This document shows positions 33,598 to 47,201 of a DNA stretch of 64,000 nucleotides, piece after piece. This DNA comes from Paramecium sonneborni. Its lineage: Eukaryota > Ciliophora > Oligohymenophorea > Peniculida > Parameciidae. The DNA lies in NCBI GenBank assembly GCA_905182985.1, contig CAJJDN010000080.1:211813-275812 (forward strand). Reading direction: 5' to 3'. Under the pieces are notes generated by a model, which saw only the letters and a list, made by a program, of their open reading frames with translations, had not been told where the DNA came from and ran no database searches. A program made the position numbers and the translations under genes. Each line of letters starts with the position of its first letter. Position 1 is the first letter of the stretch.

Positions 33598-35277
33598 ATG
33601 AATTATGAAGTTAAAATAGTTGGAGTAGAGATCCATTTTGATAATGTTTTCTACATTTTGAGAATCATAAATACACAAACTTCTGGACATAGGGATATTA
33701 GAATCAAATTTAGTTAATTATAAGAATTGCATTCTTCTTTAATGTAGAATATCCAAAATTTTGATTATGATGTATATTTAATACTTATATATAAGTTTCC
33801 CTTATTTCCTAATAAATAGACTGAAAATAAAGAACAAATATTATCAGAATATTTTAAATATCTAATTTATAGACCACCACATTTTAACAAACCATTGGAA
33901 GCATTATTACGTGATGGAGCAGATATATTTCGATTAAAAGAACTAACAAAAGAAATATCAAGTAAACAAGATCTTTTAAAATTGATCGAACCCGAAAAAA
34001 TTCTTTATAAATCACTTTTTGGTAAGTCCACCCTTTGTAAATTTTAAGGAAAAAAAGTAATTTTACATAAATTCTACGTTCTTAAAGGAGTTTAAAGTGA
34101 TGAATTGTTTAAAAACTATTTAAAAACTCATTTATTATTCACCGATTTCACTTATATATGTCAAGTAATTCACATTTTCTTTTTACATGCCAAATTTAAT
34201 TTAATTGATAGCATATTTTCAAATACTAAATAACCTAGAACTTGTAAAAAGTAGCATTTTTAACAAGTTTTCTCAGAAATGTGTAAGTAGAATTTAGTTA
34301 AATTATTCTCTATTGAAGTTTATGAAGGATAAAACCTAGAAGAAATTATTAAAGAGAAAAAAATGAAAAAGACTCCATTCACATAATATGAACTTTTACT
34401 TTTAATCTAAAATTTATTAGAAGCATTAATTTTCTTGCATAATAACGAGTGTTATCCTAATAGAGTAACTGCAACAGATATTATTATCAATAAAGAAAAA
34501 GTTAAATTAACAGGAATAAATGAACCTAATGAAAAATATAAAGAAAGATTTATAGTAGAGGGATATGCTTTAAGATCTGATAAAGAATTTGATTAAATTT
34601 ATATTCCACCTGAAAGGATGGATTCCTTTTAAATTAATCCAGAATTAACAAACACTTGGTAATTTGGAATTTGTATATTGAAGGCAGCTCTCCTATACAC
34701 AAATAGAGAGTTAAATGGAATATATTAATAAAATTTTGTTAAGGAGTTAATTTAAAAAATAAAAAACAAATACGGGTAATGAAATTTATTGTTAATTTAG
34801 ATAAGTGAGGAAATAGCCAAAATTATAAAACTAAGTTTGAAAGAATCATTGTCTTCTCGAGCCGAGATCAAATATCTTTATACCTTAGCAACTTAAAATT
34901 CTATTATACCATTTTAGAGTGTTTTTTTGAATCAAACTCAAGAAGAATCTTCGAAATTTTTCAGGATTAATTGTCTAGACTAAAATGAATAATCAAGACT
35001 TAAAGATCAACTTTAAAAATCTACAACTATCTCTATTAAAATTAATTTATTTGAATAAGAAGTTGAAACTTAAAAATTCGAAACATTGATGTAATTATTA
35101 GGAGATCTTGCAATAATAAAAGATCTCGAAATTATATTGAATAAGTAATATTATTTTTAGGACTAAAATTAGGGCAAAGTTTATTAATATTAATAGTATA
35201 CTCTGTAGTTTAGCAAACATTACAACTGTGATTAACTTAAACTTAGATATAAAGGGAATAAAAATGAATCAAGATGA
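33598..35277 (+). CDS. PX domain plus pseudokinase protein, 549 aa
   Basis: Residues 1-110 form a PX phosphoinositide-binding domain: YEVKIVGVEIHFDNVFYILRI, IKFSQLQELHSSLMQN, then a Pro-poor PxxP region FPLFPNKQTENKEQILSEYF. A protein-kinase-like fold follows (about 140-380) with the alphaE helix LLLLIQNLLEALIFLHNN. The catalytic HRDLKPxN reads CYPNRVTATDIII and DFG reads TGI (VKLTGINEP), so both the catalytic Asp and the Mg-binding Asp are absent. Later APE/WSFG-like elements (YIPPERMDSF, WQFGICILKAALL) are kept. Hence a pseudokinase anchored to membrane lipid, compare SLOB/PXK. The C-terminus is charged. One 30-nt intron (34776-34805). Confidence 0.8.
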
Positions 35278-35516
35278 CATTATATATGGTATATAAATAA
35301 TAAAATAAATGAATTTGATTAAACGTTTAACAGTTGACTGTTCGAGTATGGATTTTATCAATTTTTTAAAAGCAGAATTAGAAGATACAATAAAAATGAT
35401 ATTTTATTATGATTCATAATTAATTTGATATTTTCATAGCAGATCAACTGATTTAATAGCATTATGTTTAGTCTACTTTCTATTTTTCATTTAATTCAAC
35501 GTTTAAGTAACAGATT

Positions 35517-38500
35517 TCATTTATTCCATAACACTTAGCATCTAAAATGATAAATAAATAAGTATACATCTGTTGAGAGTCTCTCAATTCTTTTTGAATC
35601 TTCTTCCTCTTCTGATTTTAGACCTTATAATTCTCTAGCTTTATTAAATGGAAACCAAGTCAAATCTTTTTTTTAAATCTTCTCCCAAACATATTATTCA
35701 ATACCTGTGTAATCTGTTGGGTCTTTGTATTTTAAATAAGCCATAAAGAACATATAATTCCACATATAATGATTTACTTTTATATGATGATCAAAACCTC
35801 CCCCCATTGATGAAATGTCTTATAATCTATCAAATGTGGTTTTGAGATTTCCACAAATAAAACACTTATCTTCAATATCTCTTATTTTATTACTTTCCTC
35901 CTCTCTTAACGATCCAAAAGTATCAATAATAATACCTGCAACTATATTGACCATAATAATGACTAAAAAGATATTAGATGTATTATCGAATACAAATCTT
36001 CCTAATTGATATTTTTCTACTATATTTTCATCTTCTAAATCTGATAAGTATCCTCCAACACCACCATTAGCTTTAAATGTCCAATCAAATGTGAAAAGAA
36101 AACAAAAGAGAGTAGATTGACATTTCCCATTATAATCTTCAAAGAAAAATGTGTAAGCAATGAGAGCATACACATATACTAAAATAACAAATAGAACTAA
36201 TGTTAATCCTAATTATTATTTTGGTTCCCATACTGATCTAATTACATTTTTTAAAGTTGGATATCGTATCAATATTTCTGTCAGATGAAAACTGAAAAAG
36301 AATGGATGTAATACTGTACCTATTACTGCCAATGCACCATATGCCAAATAATAAACAACTTCTATTTCTTTCAAAATATAAAAAAGGACAGCCAAAAGCT
36401 TGAAGACTTTATAAATTAATTGAATTGGCCAATAAGTGAATTTATCTTCAAAAGGTAATTTTGTTTTCCAAGCTTTCCTTATTATTAAGGGAGCATTTTT
36501 AAATAAAAAGAAAGATACAACAAATATTGAACAACAAGCCATTATAGTACCACATATAAGAAAGATATTTCTAGTTTATTAAGGAGAATATTTTTCATTT
36601 CTAAACAATCTAAAATCTGTTAATCTATTTCCAGAATCATTTTCTGCAAATGATCCTATTATAAAAAGATTTAATAGTAGAGTAAATAAAAAAGCCAAAT
36701 CTTTCCATAATTTTACATAATTAGCAAATAAAGCTAAAAATTTTTATCTCTAGAAAATCCTTCTCAATTATTCTTCATGTTCACAAATTTCAATCAATCT
36801 TTCTGATTCTTAAACTAAAAATTAAACCTTAGATTTTGTAGATGATCTATCAACATTTTCATGAAATTCAAATTTTTATTCTTAAGGTAGATTATTTGTA
36901 TAAGGTAGTAAAATAAAATAAACTATTTCAATTTCATTACTTCTAACTACTTCTATTGATGCACTATTTTTATAAAAAAAATCAAATGCTCTTTTAACTA
37001 ATTTTACTTTTTCTGCTTTTTTTTCTCTTACCTATTTTTCTAATTATTCAGGAGTTTAATTTTAATTAATCATTTATTTATAAGCTTCCTTTTTTATTTA
37101 ATTCATTAAATCAATCCAACTATTTGCAAAAGACATAACAAAACTTACTAATTAACCAACTATATTATCACCAAATAGTAAATCTTCTAAAGTTCCTTTA
37201 TCTTATTTCAATTTCTTTCTTGTGTTTGCTCTATACATTTATATAAATTGATTTTCAGCATTTTTATCTGATTCCATATAATAGCACATTAAAAAATAAA
37301 TATAAAATCCTTTCTAAAGAATTAATTCATAATACTTTTCATCTTTACCTTCTTCATTCTCTTTAGCATTTTCTGGATCTTCTTTGATACGGTCTAAGAC
37401 TTCAATTTAATATCCTTCTTTACACTACTTATCATATTTATCAAATGATTTCACCAAATGTTTTTATAGAAGTGAAGGTGTTAAATGTCTCATAATTCTT
37501 TTAATAATAGGATTAGAATCTGAGATTTCTCTTTTTTCAATTAAAGATAAAATTAAAATTAAACATTTTGTTTACATTCTTTCAATTTACCATCCTTTCA
37601 AATCAGATCCTTTTTATTACTTTTAGAATCTACTTGTTTTAAAAGTTTTCATTTTATTATTTTAAGTTTTAGAACTTCTAAGATTTGAAACCAATGTTTA
37701 AGCTTTCCCAGATAAATCTTTTTCCTTTCTTTAACCAAATAAATCTGATGCAATCTCAAAAAATTTAGAATCAGCAACAGCTACTTAATTTTCAGAACAT
37801 GGCCCTTATACCAATTCATTTAATGTATCTAAACATAAAACCATATTTTCATATTATGCTTTATCTTTATAATAATATGTCAATAATAATTCTGCAACTT
37901 AATTAATCATATTATAGGAATTCCTAGAATTTGTTTATTAACGAATATAATTTTATAAATCCAAATAATGTCCTTCACAACAATTTTATAGAAATCTTAA
38001 TACTTAAGTCAAAAGCAATTCAAGTTCTTATTATTATTGTAATTCTTAAATATTTGGTTCATCTGATTACTATTGATAATTTTATTATTAATCTTCAATC
38101 TTTTTATCTTTTGCTTTGATAGTAATTTATTTAATTTGAGCTTAAATTACATTATTCAAGCGACTAAAGATAACTTCACTTTTTGGATAAGTTTTAATAA
38201 ATTCAGAAATAGTTTTTTATACTTTATTATTTCCTCCAGAAAGTAGAGTATTTATAAACATAAGAAAATGTCTAAGCATTTCACTTTCTAAAGTGGTTGA
38301 TTCACTTATTACTGTTAATACCATTCTAGTCGCTCCTAATTTATTAAATAGATTTTGCATTTCTTCCATTTCATTATTTTCACCTTCTACTGCAATTTCT
38401 CCTTCATTTTCTTCTTTAGGTTTACCTTCGATTACTTTTCTTAATACGCTTAATAGAGTTATAATGGCTTTGTTATTTTGATTATTATTTAATGCATAAC

Positions 38501-41500
38501 TTAGAAAATTTATAAATTTTTTAATCAAAACTGTCCTTTCTACTTTTAAAATCTTTTCATTTTTCTCAGGTTTATAATCACTTGAATTTCCAAAATATTA
38601 TTCAAATTCAAGTATAGCTTCTGATAATTTTTATATTTCTGCTTAAATTTAAATTCTTGTCTTATCTGTTAAACATAAATGATTTATAAATTCATCCCAA
38701 GCAAATGCAATTTTTTCTACTTCTTCAGTTTCTACTTCCATCTCTATTATAGGAGGCTCTTCTTTCTATTTTTTATTTTATTATTATAAAACCGTCATTA
38801 TTCCTATTTTTTATTTCAAATTATTATTATTCTAAAAAATGGTCTTAGGAACAGGATTATCTCCATTACTTTATTAAATCACATTTTAATTTTATAATCC
38901 AATATATTCATTTTATTCACTTTATAAATTATCATTTACTCCAGCATTTATATTAAACATTACAGATCTTAAATTATTAAATTCTCCTAAATCTTCCAAT
39001 TATTTATCTTCTAATTATTTGTCTTAATTTTATAATGAGGCACAACATTTACCCATAGTTATTGTATTAAAAAAAGAAAAAAAACCAATTAAACTTTAAA
39101 CATGTTTCTTCTTTGATATGTACTTTCCTAATTATATTATTTGTTATTATAATAATTTAGCAAAAGAAAGCAATTATGCAATATCTTTTTATTCTTAATC
39201 ATGAGCTTCATCATCTTCTTCTACATGTATTGTAACATTTTTACGACTCAAATATGTTGTAAAAAGTGGCAATACTGCTTCTGTTAAAAAATCAAAATAT
39301 TTAGATTAAAGATGTTCTATAGAAGCTTATTCTAATCTTCTTAATTCAAAATCTATTATTTTCATTATGTCATTTTAAATATCTTTTGCAATATTATGAC
39401 TCTTTTCACTTGTAATATGAACATTCATTAAAAATATCCATAGATGTTTTTTTATTAAACCAAACCCTTAATCTTATATTGATGGATTTTTTGAAGAAAG
39501 AGAATCTTATTTACAAATTAAAGAAATTAAATATTATAAACTAAATTTCTTTTTTAATTTTGCCACATTAATAGTAAAATTGTCTTTTTAATCTCCATCA
39601 ATCATTTGAATATATGTACATTATAATAATAAATCCAATAGTTTAGCATGATAACGAAATGGTTAATTCATAGGTGGAGGATGAGCTAAATCACTTAAAA
39701 AATCAGATTAATGCAATTAAATTTCTCCATCAAATATAAATTCATGTTTTTCTGTGTATAGTAATTCTTCCTTTTCAAGAAAGGTATTCAATACAAGTAG
39801 TTGATTATCAAAAATATATTTATTACCTTATTTTATTATTGTTAAAAAGAAATCTAAAAATTAGGCTTTTCTTCCATTCTGATATATCAATTCTACAAAT
39901 TTATGGAATACTTTATCATTTCTATTTATAGATAATAACATTTTTTGATTATCTTTATAAATTTCACAAATCAATGGTATTTAACCTACTTCTATATGCA
40001 TAAATTCAAAATTAGATAAACTTTAAGATAGTAATATTTAATTTTCATGATTGTTTCTGCAAAAATTAGTTAAAAATTAAAATGCAAAAATAAATAATTA
40101 AGCTAATCTTTATTTTTTTTGAATATTTTTATTATTTTCTAAATGGAAATCTAAAGATTACAATTAATCTCTTATTAAATTTAAGATAGGCACATAGATT
40201 TTTAAAGCATTCATTAGATTCTATTTTTCAGGATCTATTTCTTAAGCAGTAGAAACAATTCTAGCTGAAATTTATGTATCCTTAAAAAATCCTTATCTAA
40301 AATTATCAATAATCTCAAGTGTTTCATCTAAATCTTCATACTTTGAATTTTTCATAAAATCTGTTAACCAAACTTCAGATCTATCAATTAATTGATTTAA
40401 TCTATAAACATGTTCACTCAAATATTCATATAATTTACTTTTTATAGGATCACTAATTAATTATAATTTTAATAAATTATTGCATAATTCTTCTCTTTAA
40501 TTAAATAACCTCATTATTATTGCTAAACATTTTTTTTCTAATTCCTCTTCATGAATTTATGAAAAATTAGTAAATAAAAATGGTAAAACTACTCCAATAG
40601 GATTTGAAATTTTATTTATATCCTCTTAAGGTAAATTGAGTGAAAAATATTAATCTAAATCATAAATGAGCATTATATTTTCAGTGAAAATTTTAAATTC
40701 TTCAGATTCTAATTTAGTTTCTGCTAATTTATTTAAAAATTTCAAGGCACCTATTCCAAATGCATCTTACTATTCTCTTTTTTCATCAATATCTTTTAAA
40801 CCAGTTTTAGATATATTTGGAAGCAAACCTAATAAATTTGAATCTGTTTTTCTCTAAACAAATTATTATAGTTTTAATAGATCTATTTCAGTATTTGTCA
40901 TTCCATAAGATTATTCTTCTTTTTCTTTAGTTAATTTAGTTTGTTAAATTCCATCTTACATTTTTTCTATAATTGATTTTTTAAAAAAAGAAAGGACATT
41001 AAGCATTAAATAATTTTATCTCATATCCAAAAATCTATCCATTATATCACATAAAGTTAATTTAATTTTTATTTCTAATTAATTTGATCCTGTTTCTTCT
41101 CTTATTAAAATTGTACTTTATAATTCATTCTCTAATTTAATGAATCCTCTCATCAAAGGATTAGTATACATCTATACATCATCAACAATTCCATCATCAA
41201 TTTATTCTTCATCTTCAGTGTCAGACTTTTATTCATCATCTGATCCAAAAATGTTGTTTAAATTCAAATTCATTGGATTTGCCATATTAATTAAATTTGC
41301 TCCTAAATTTAATCCAATTCCTAATGGATTATTATCTTTTCTTTGTTTTCTTTAATTTATTTCATTTTTCTATTATTTGTAAACACTCCTCATCAACTAT
41401 AATTATTTAAAATCATAAAAAAAAAAATGTATTACAATATCTATAATTTATTTGTAATAATAATTAGGTTCTTTATCTAATAATGTAAATACATCTAATT

Positions 41501-44456
41501 CTAATACCAATTACATCATTTAACATGAATTATACAACAATTCATTTATTAATAAGCTTTTTTCATCACCCTCAAGTTAATGATAATCTTTATTATTTTC
41601 TCCATTTTCTTTTTAATCTAAAGCATGTACAACTTAATTTCTTGCTTCTTGCAAATATCTAAATAAATCTTCTATTAATGGTTTATATAAATCCATATGT
41701 TAATTCTCTAAAATCTAATCTATTCCTTTATAAAGGTTACAGTATTTAGGTAATTGAACTCTATTTAAGGGATCATGATCAATATAAAGACTCATTGCTA
41801 TTTTACATAAAGCAGCTTATAGTACACTATAAGTTTTATTTCCATCATCTTACCATATATTTTAAAATAAGAAATCCTTACTAAAATATTACTCTAATTC
41901 TTATTTCCATAAATAATTTCTACCAAAAGAAACATCTGCATAAAATTATAATTATTCATTTATGAAATACATTTCTTTAGGATCATTTTATAATTTAAAA
42001 GGAATAATCAATTTACCATCTTTTAATGATATTTTGTCTGGATCTTCTTTATCTTTTATTAATGCTATTTTTTTGTGATTGTGTTTTTTTAATAATTTAT
42101 AAATTGCTTCTTAATTTTGATTAATTCCTTGATTGTTATAAACACACATTTATCTTAGAAAGGTAAGATAGTCTGCTTTGTGAGATTAATCATCATTTTC
42201 TAATAAATTTAAAAAGAATATCAGAAAGTTATTTTGAGCTTTGTGATGTTAAACTTACATTTTTTCTTCTTCTGGTTCAAAGAAATCCTATTCTTTTGGA
42301 TTATAATCAATCTTCATATTAGCAGATAATTGACTTAGTAATTCTTGATTATTACCAATAATGGATATCATGCATTTAATTGCTTCTGGGATACATCTGC
42401 AATGATCTAAGAAATGACCAATTAAATCAAATGTGTATTTTTCATTCTCTTAATTTTGTTTACAGATTGATGTAAGTAAAGTATATATCGATATATTCAT
42501 ATTTATTTTAAAGGCTACATAAGCTAGCATTTCATGTTCTTTTAGCCCTTATTTCTTATTTGATTATTCTGTGTTGCTCATTTTCTCTTACTATTATTGA
42601 GAGTCTTACATTTAAATAATCATCATCCTTCTACTCCACATAACCAAATCTTCAGGTTTTAATTATTGAACCAAAATTTTAACTAATAAATCAATATAGT
42701 ATTATTCCTTTAATAACTTTTATCTAAATTGGTTGATGGTTCCATATTTTTATTCTGGAGTTGAATTATACAAACGATTATTACAAAAGTCATTGATATC
42801 TTCAATACATTATTTTGTTGTTTAAATTTTTAATAAATGATCTTTCAAAACTTCTTTATCATTAACATCATTTTCCCATTTTAATCTTGAAACATCATCT
42901 AAATAATTCATAAGAGTCTTAACACAACTCAAAACAAATGAGATTTCCCAAACATCATTACTACTACTAGCATATAATTTAAAGACACTCTAATCAGTTT
43001 TATGTTATTCCTGATGTAAAACTGGTGTATGTTTTTATGATTTACCGCATTGGATATCTACCCAATAATTATTATTGGTTTCTTAATTTTAATTTTCATG
43101 ACATATATAAGCATAATTACCTCTTATAACAGATTTTTCTCTTTACTATGAATTTTTTAATTAACTAAAATAAAATAAAGTCTTAGGAGTTCTTTATTTT
43201 TCCAAATAAAACTTTTCTTTAATTCCTGCCAAATAAAGTCCTGAAGCAAAATGTTTAAATCGATATTTTTTTTCAAATAATACAATACCTCCTTCTTTAT
43301 AATCTTCTGCTTCAATAATCCACATAGAATGAGTATCACCTGTATATTCATCATAACTCTCCTTAGTTGATCCACTTAATACATTTAATTCTACATTTTC
43401 AACTCCTAACCATTCAACCAAATCAAATGAATGAAAGTTCTTTTAATCTACAGGTTTTCCTTTTCTGGTAGCAGCTATTGTAGTATTAGTTTCACTATGA
43501 TGAAGCCATATAACATCTCCACATTTTAAACATCCCGATGTCTCTGCAACATAATCAGAATAAACAAATATCCTCCATTATGTTTAGTTTTCTTCATCCA
43601 AAGATGCATTAACTTCTCTTTTAATTATATCCTTATCATTCTTATAACTCTAAAGATCTTCATCACTTTTTTATTTTTTTTTAGTTTTTCCATAATTACC
43701 CATTTCTTAAGAAGCATGCAAAAATGTTAATTTATTCATTAATGATGTTGCTCTTACTATATATACTATATCACTTGCATAAATTACTTACTCTCCTTCC
43801 TTTTAATATTTGTATGCTGGTAAAATTTTGAATAAAGATGCATCACTAGGTAATTCATCTAAAGTAATTTTGTAATTTGAACTCTCTACTCTAGCTTCTT
43901 TTTAATGACAAGCTAAAAATTTAGATGATGCCAAATGTAACAATTAAATATGTGATTTATAAGATACTTTATGAGATTTAGACTAACTATAATAATTATC
44001 AATTTACTTTTTCGAATGTGTCTAAATTGTATTTGAATTCCTATAACAATTTCTAAGAAAAAGATTGAATCTACTCCTTAGACATAATTGTTTTTTCATC
44101 CACTTTCTGCTATTTCAATATACTCTCTAAAATATTTTAAATAGCTGGTTAAGTTTCTTCCTCTTATTCTTCACCTTATAATTCTTTCAAAATTTCTTAT
44201 TTTGTGTTATTAGTGAATTTAGGAAATATTTAAAATAGTGTGTTAAAATATGGTCTGCTTTTCATTTTGCCTAAACCTTTTACATCCACTACATCGATAT
44301 GATGCTTATTATAAATGCTTTTAAAAATACAAAGTTCTTTAAATAAACAGAACGTTTCACAAAACCATCTGCTGTAATAAATGAATGGTCATCTTAAACA
44401 TGAGAAATAGAAATCACTGATCCGTAAGTCAAGTAATTAAGGTCTTCTTATTTCAT
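35517..44456 (-). CDS. IP3-receptor/ryanodine-type calcium release channel, about 2,962 aa
   Basis: Tetrameric Ca2+ release channel of internal stores. N-terminus: LTYGSVISISHVQDDHSF, then a MIR/ligand-binding block (LKCGDVIWLHHSETN, YRFKHFASGLYLAGIKEK), as in IP3R. The next about 2,000 residues are helical with RIH-type sequence (YTLLTSICKQNQENEKYTFD). The C-terminus has about six TM helices, the pore, and the inner helix IFLVIIMVNIVAGIIIDTF. After it comes the zinc-binding tail: CFICG, then FDHHIKVNHYMWNYMFF and KDPTDYTGIEQYV. The filter reads NGGVGGYLSD, where IP3R has GGGVGD. Introns at about 44245-44270 and 43991-44015; the remainder reads through as one exon. Length matches IP3Rs (about 2,700), not RyRs (5,000). 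Known Paramecium channels of this type sit on contractile vacuole, alveolar sacs and recycling vesicles. Confidence 0.93.
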
Positions 44457-45915
44457 CTAATTTGATAATTATTATATAAATATTAATTGTAATCAAATTT
44501 CATATAAAACAAGTTGATTTCAATATCTAGATTTTGAACTCCCATCTGAGTAGTACTTACATTCCCTTAATTTTTATTCTTGTTCTCTAATGCTTCAAAT
44601 CTTACTTTTATTAAATTTAGCATATATTTATAGATGTATTATTTTCTTATACATATATAATGAAAACATCCATTCCTCAAAAAGAATTTTTATACAAATA
44701 AAGATTAAATTAATCCATTAAGAATAATTCGATAATTTTTATTGTTTTCTCATAATCTCATCCTTAAATTTATATTTTTTTAATCAATTAAATGAAATTA
44801 TTTTTTTTGTTTTATGTAGGTTTCATTTGATATCGAGAATATAAATTAAATAAATAATTAACTTAAGTAGAGGTCAATTGTGATAATTTAATTAATTTAG
44901 TTACAACAATAACTGGTATTAATTAACATAATCATAAGTAAATTATTTTGATTTTTTTTTAGAATAATTTCAAACTTCAGTTACTCTTCCTATTCTAATT
45001 TCAATTTCATTTTTATTCTCTTATACTTTTAAATTATTAAATGTAATTCTTCTGTTATTATTGTACAATAAACCTTTATTCACTGAAATTTAAGATCTGC
45101 AATATAAATTTGGTTTATATGTTCAAAATCTTCGTAATATCAGCCAGTTTTAAAGTCTGGTTTAAGGATCTTGAAGTCGATTAACTATTATATTACCATA
45201 AATTTCAATGACGCAGTAATAGAAATAGTGGTGCGTGAAATCTTTCTATTAATTTTATTGTCTACAACTATTTGGATAGTGTTATGAATGATAGTTTGTA
45301 TATAAAACTTCTTAGATGAATTATTCTTCTTCAAAATTCAGACTTAATTTATTATGTATTGAGAGATTGATAAAAATAAGGGTAATTAATTTTAATCATA
45401 TTAATCTCTTTATATTCCATATTTTGTTAAGTATCTGAATTTTATAAATAAATGATTTATTCCAAAAATGTTTAATGATAATGTTTTTTCATTTTAATTT
45501 TTATATATTATTTGAGGAGGTTTATAAATTAAAGATTACCAAAAATTGATCTCATTTTATTTAGTCTTTGAATTGAGAATTTAAATATAAAATAGAAATA
45601 TTGGAAATTTGTAAATTATCAATAATTTAATATTAATTTCTTGCTCAAATAAAATTGAAAATGTAAATATTTAATATAAAATAAAATATTTATAAAATCA
45701 AAGCAAAATTAAACAATAATTAATAAAACATAAAAATAAATAAAAATAGTTATTGATGTTTGAAATTGGATAAAGATTAGATGAAGAATAACATTTTTAG
45801 AGAATATTTTAACTTTAGTTTGATGAATATTTATTTGAATAATTTTGAATATAAAATGATTAATTATTAAACAAAATTATGAACCCGTTTTTGAGATAAT
45901 TAAATTAAAAAAAAA
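44457..45915. other. 1.46-kb intergenic region between divergent genes
   Basis: Longest gene-poor stretch here, upstream of both the calcium channel and a matrix protein gene. A 56-codon minus-strand ORF (44453-44623, MLNLIKVRFEALENKNKN) overlaps the channel ATG as ATGA. A slightly GC-richer island at about 45085-45290 contains short inverted repeats but no tRNA or snRNA signature. CCGTTTTT lies at 45885-45892, just before the matrix protein start. Confidence 0.5.
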
Positions 45916-47054
45916 ATGAGAGCACTCATCACAATTTGCCTAGTTGCTGCTGTATTTGCTGCAGATACAAACAAATTTGCTGTCCTCCTCTAAACAGGTA
46001 CAAGAGGAAATGATGCTGTTGAATCAGTATATAACCTTTTGAGAGATCTCAAGACAGAGAATGTTTAAGTCTAAGCTGCTGCAGACAAAAAGAATAATAC
46101 TGATGAAGGTAAGTTAATCTATATAATATCTTTTTAGAAATCTTTTCATAAGTAATTGGTGACTTGACAAATGTCGCCTCCCTCAATAAATAATAATGGG
46201 AAGCTCTTGGTGCAGTTAGAGTTGATGTTGAAGCCTAAGTTAGAGTATGATTATTTAATAATTTCTAAAAGGATGGATATTAATGGTTAACTTGGGCTGA
46301 ATCTAGACTTGCTGAAATTGAAAGAAGAAATGCATAACTCTAAGATTAAAGATGTTGGGCCAATGGACTTTTTGTCAGATCCCTTGCTGATCATGCTGAT
46401 GCCGTAGCAATTGTTTAACTTTTACAATAAGACGTTGCTGGATTCCTCACAAATAATGCTGGAGTTGAACTCGTTGAAAAAGCCTAAACAATAGCTGACA
46501 AATTGTCTGCTTATAGTCATCTTTTCTAATAAGATGCCCTCTAGAAATTCTAATCACTTGCTGAAGTTAAAAGAGAAGGAACAACTGGAGAATAAGTTCT
46601 TTCCATTTTATAAGATTTATAAGGAGAATTAGAATCAACTCTTGCTACACTCCAAGAATAAGAAATCCATGCTGCTTTTGCTCTTGCAAAATACGTATCA
46701 GACACAAATGCTGAAGTTGCATGGTTGAATTCAGAACATGAAAGAAGAACAAATCTTGTTGAAAAATTAGAAACCGTATATTATTCTCTCTATTCATTTA
46801 GTAACTCCCAGCAGTCTTAGCTTAATAAGCCAAAGCTCTTAAATTATGGAAAGATTCATTAAATGCTGTTGCTGGTGCTACTGCTGATTTAGAAGAAAAG
46901 AGAGAATTCTATGCTTCAGAAACTGCTAGAAGATAAGGTAACTATTTATATTTAATTATTTTTAGAGGAAAATGCTATCATTGATGTCGTTATCCAACTC
47001 TTCAAAGATTAAGTCAGATCATTAGCTTCATAAACATCCCTTAATAGACATTGA
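45916..47054 (+). CDS. Trichocyst matrix protein (TMP) family member 2, 342 aa
   Basis: Secretory granule cargo of trichocysts. Signal peptide MRALITICLVAAVFAA, pro-region, then coiled-coil acidic segments rich in Ala, Glu and Gln (LTWAESRLAEIERRNAQLQD, ILQDLQGELESTLATLQEQE, AWLNSEHERRTNLVEKLE), ending SLASQTSLNRH. The WAESRLAEIERRNAQ and NSEHERRTN segments are typical of TMP heptad arms. Four introns: 46109-46137, 46245-46271, 46776-46801 and 46938-46965. Codons use noticeably more C/G at third positions than the neighbours (ctc, gcc, gtc), a high-expression signature. It is only partly similar to the other two TMP genes here, so it belongs to a different subfamily rather than being a recent duplicate. 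Confidence 0.92.
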
Positions 47055-47201
47055 TGGGATTATTCATATAAGAATTTATCTTATTTCATTCATTCCTTTT
47101 TTTTGCTTTTCTAATAAAATAAGCAAAATCAAGAAAAGTTTCTTAATTCTTATATTATATACACTATCGAGTTTAAAATATTAAAATTGTACAAATATCT
47201 C

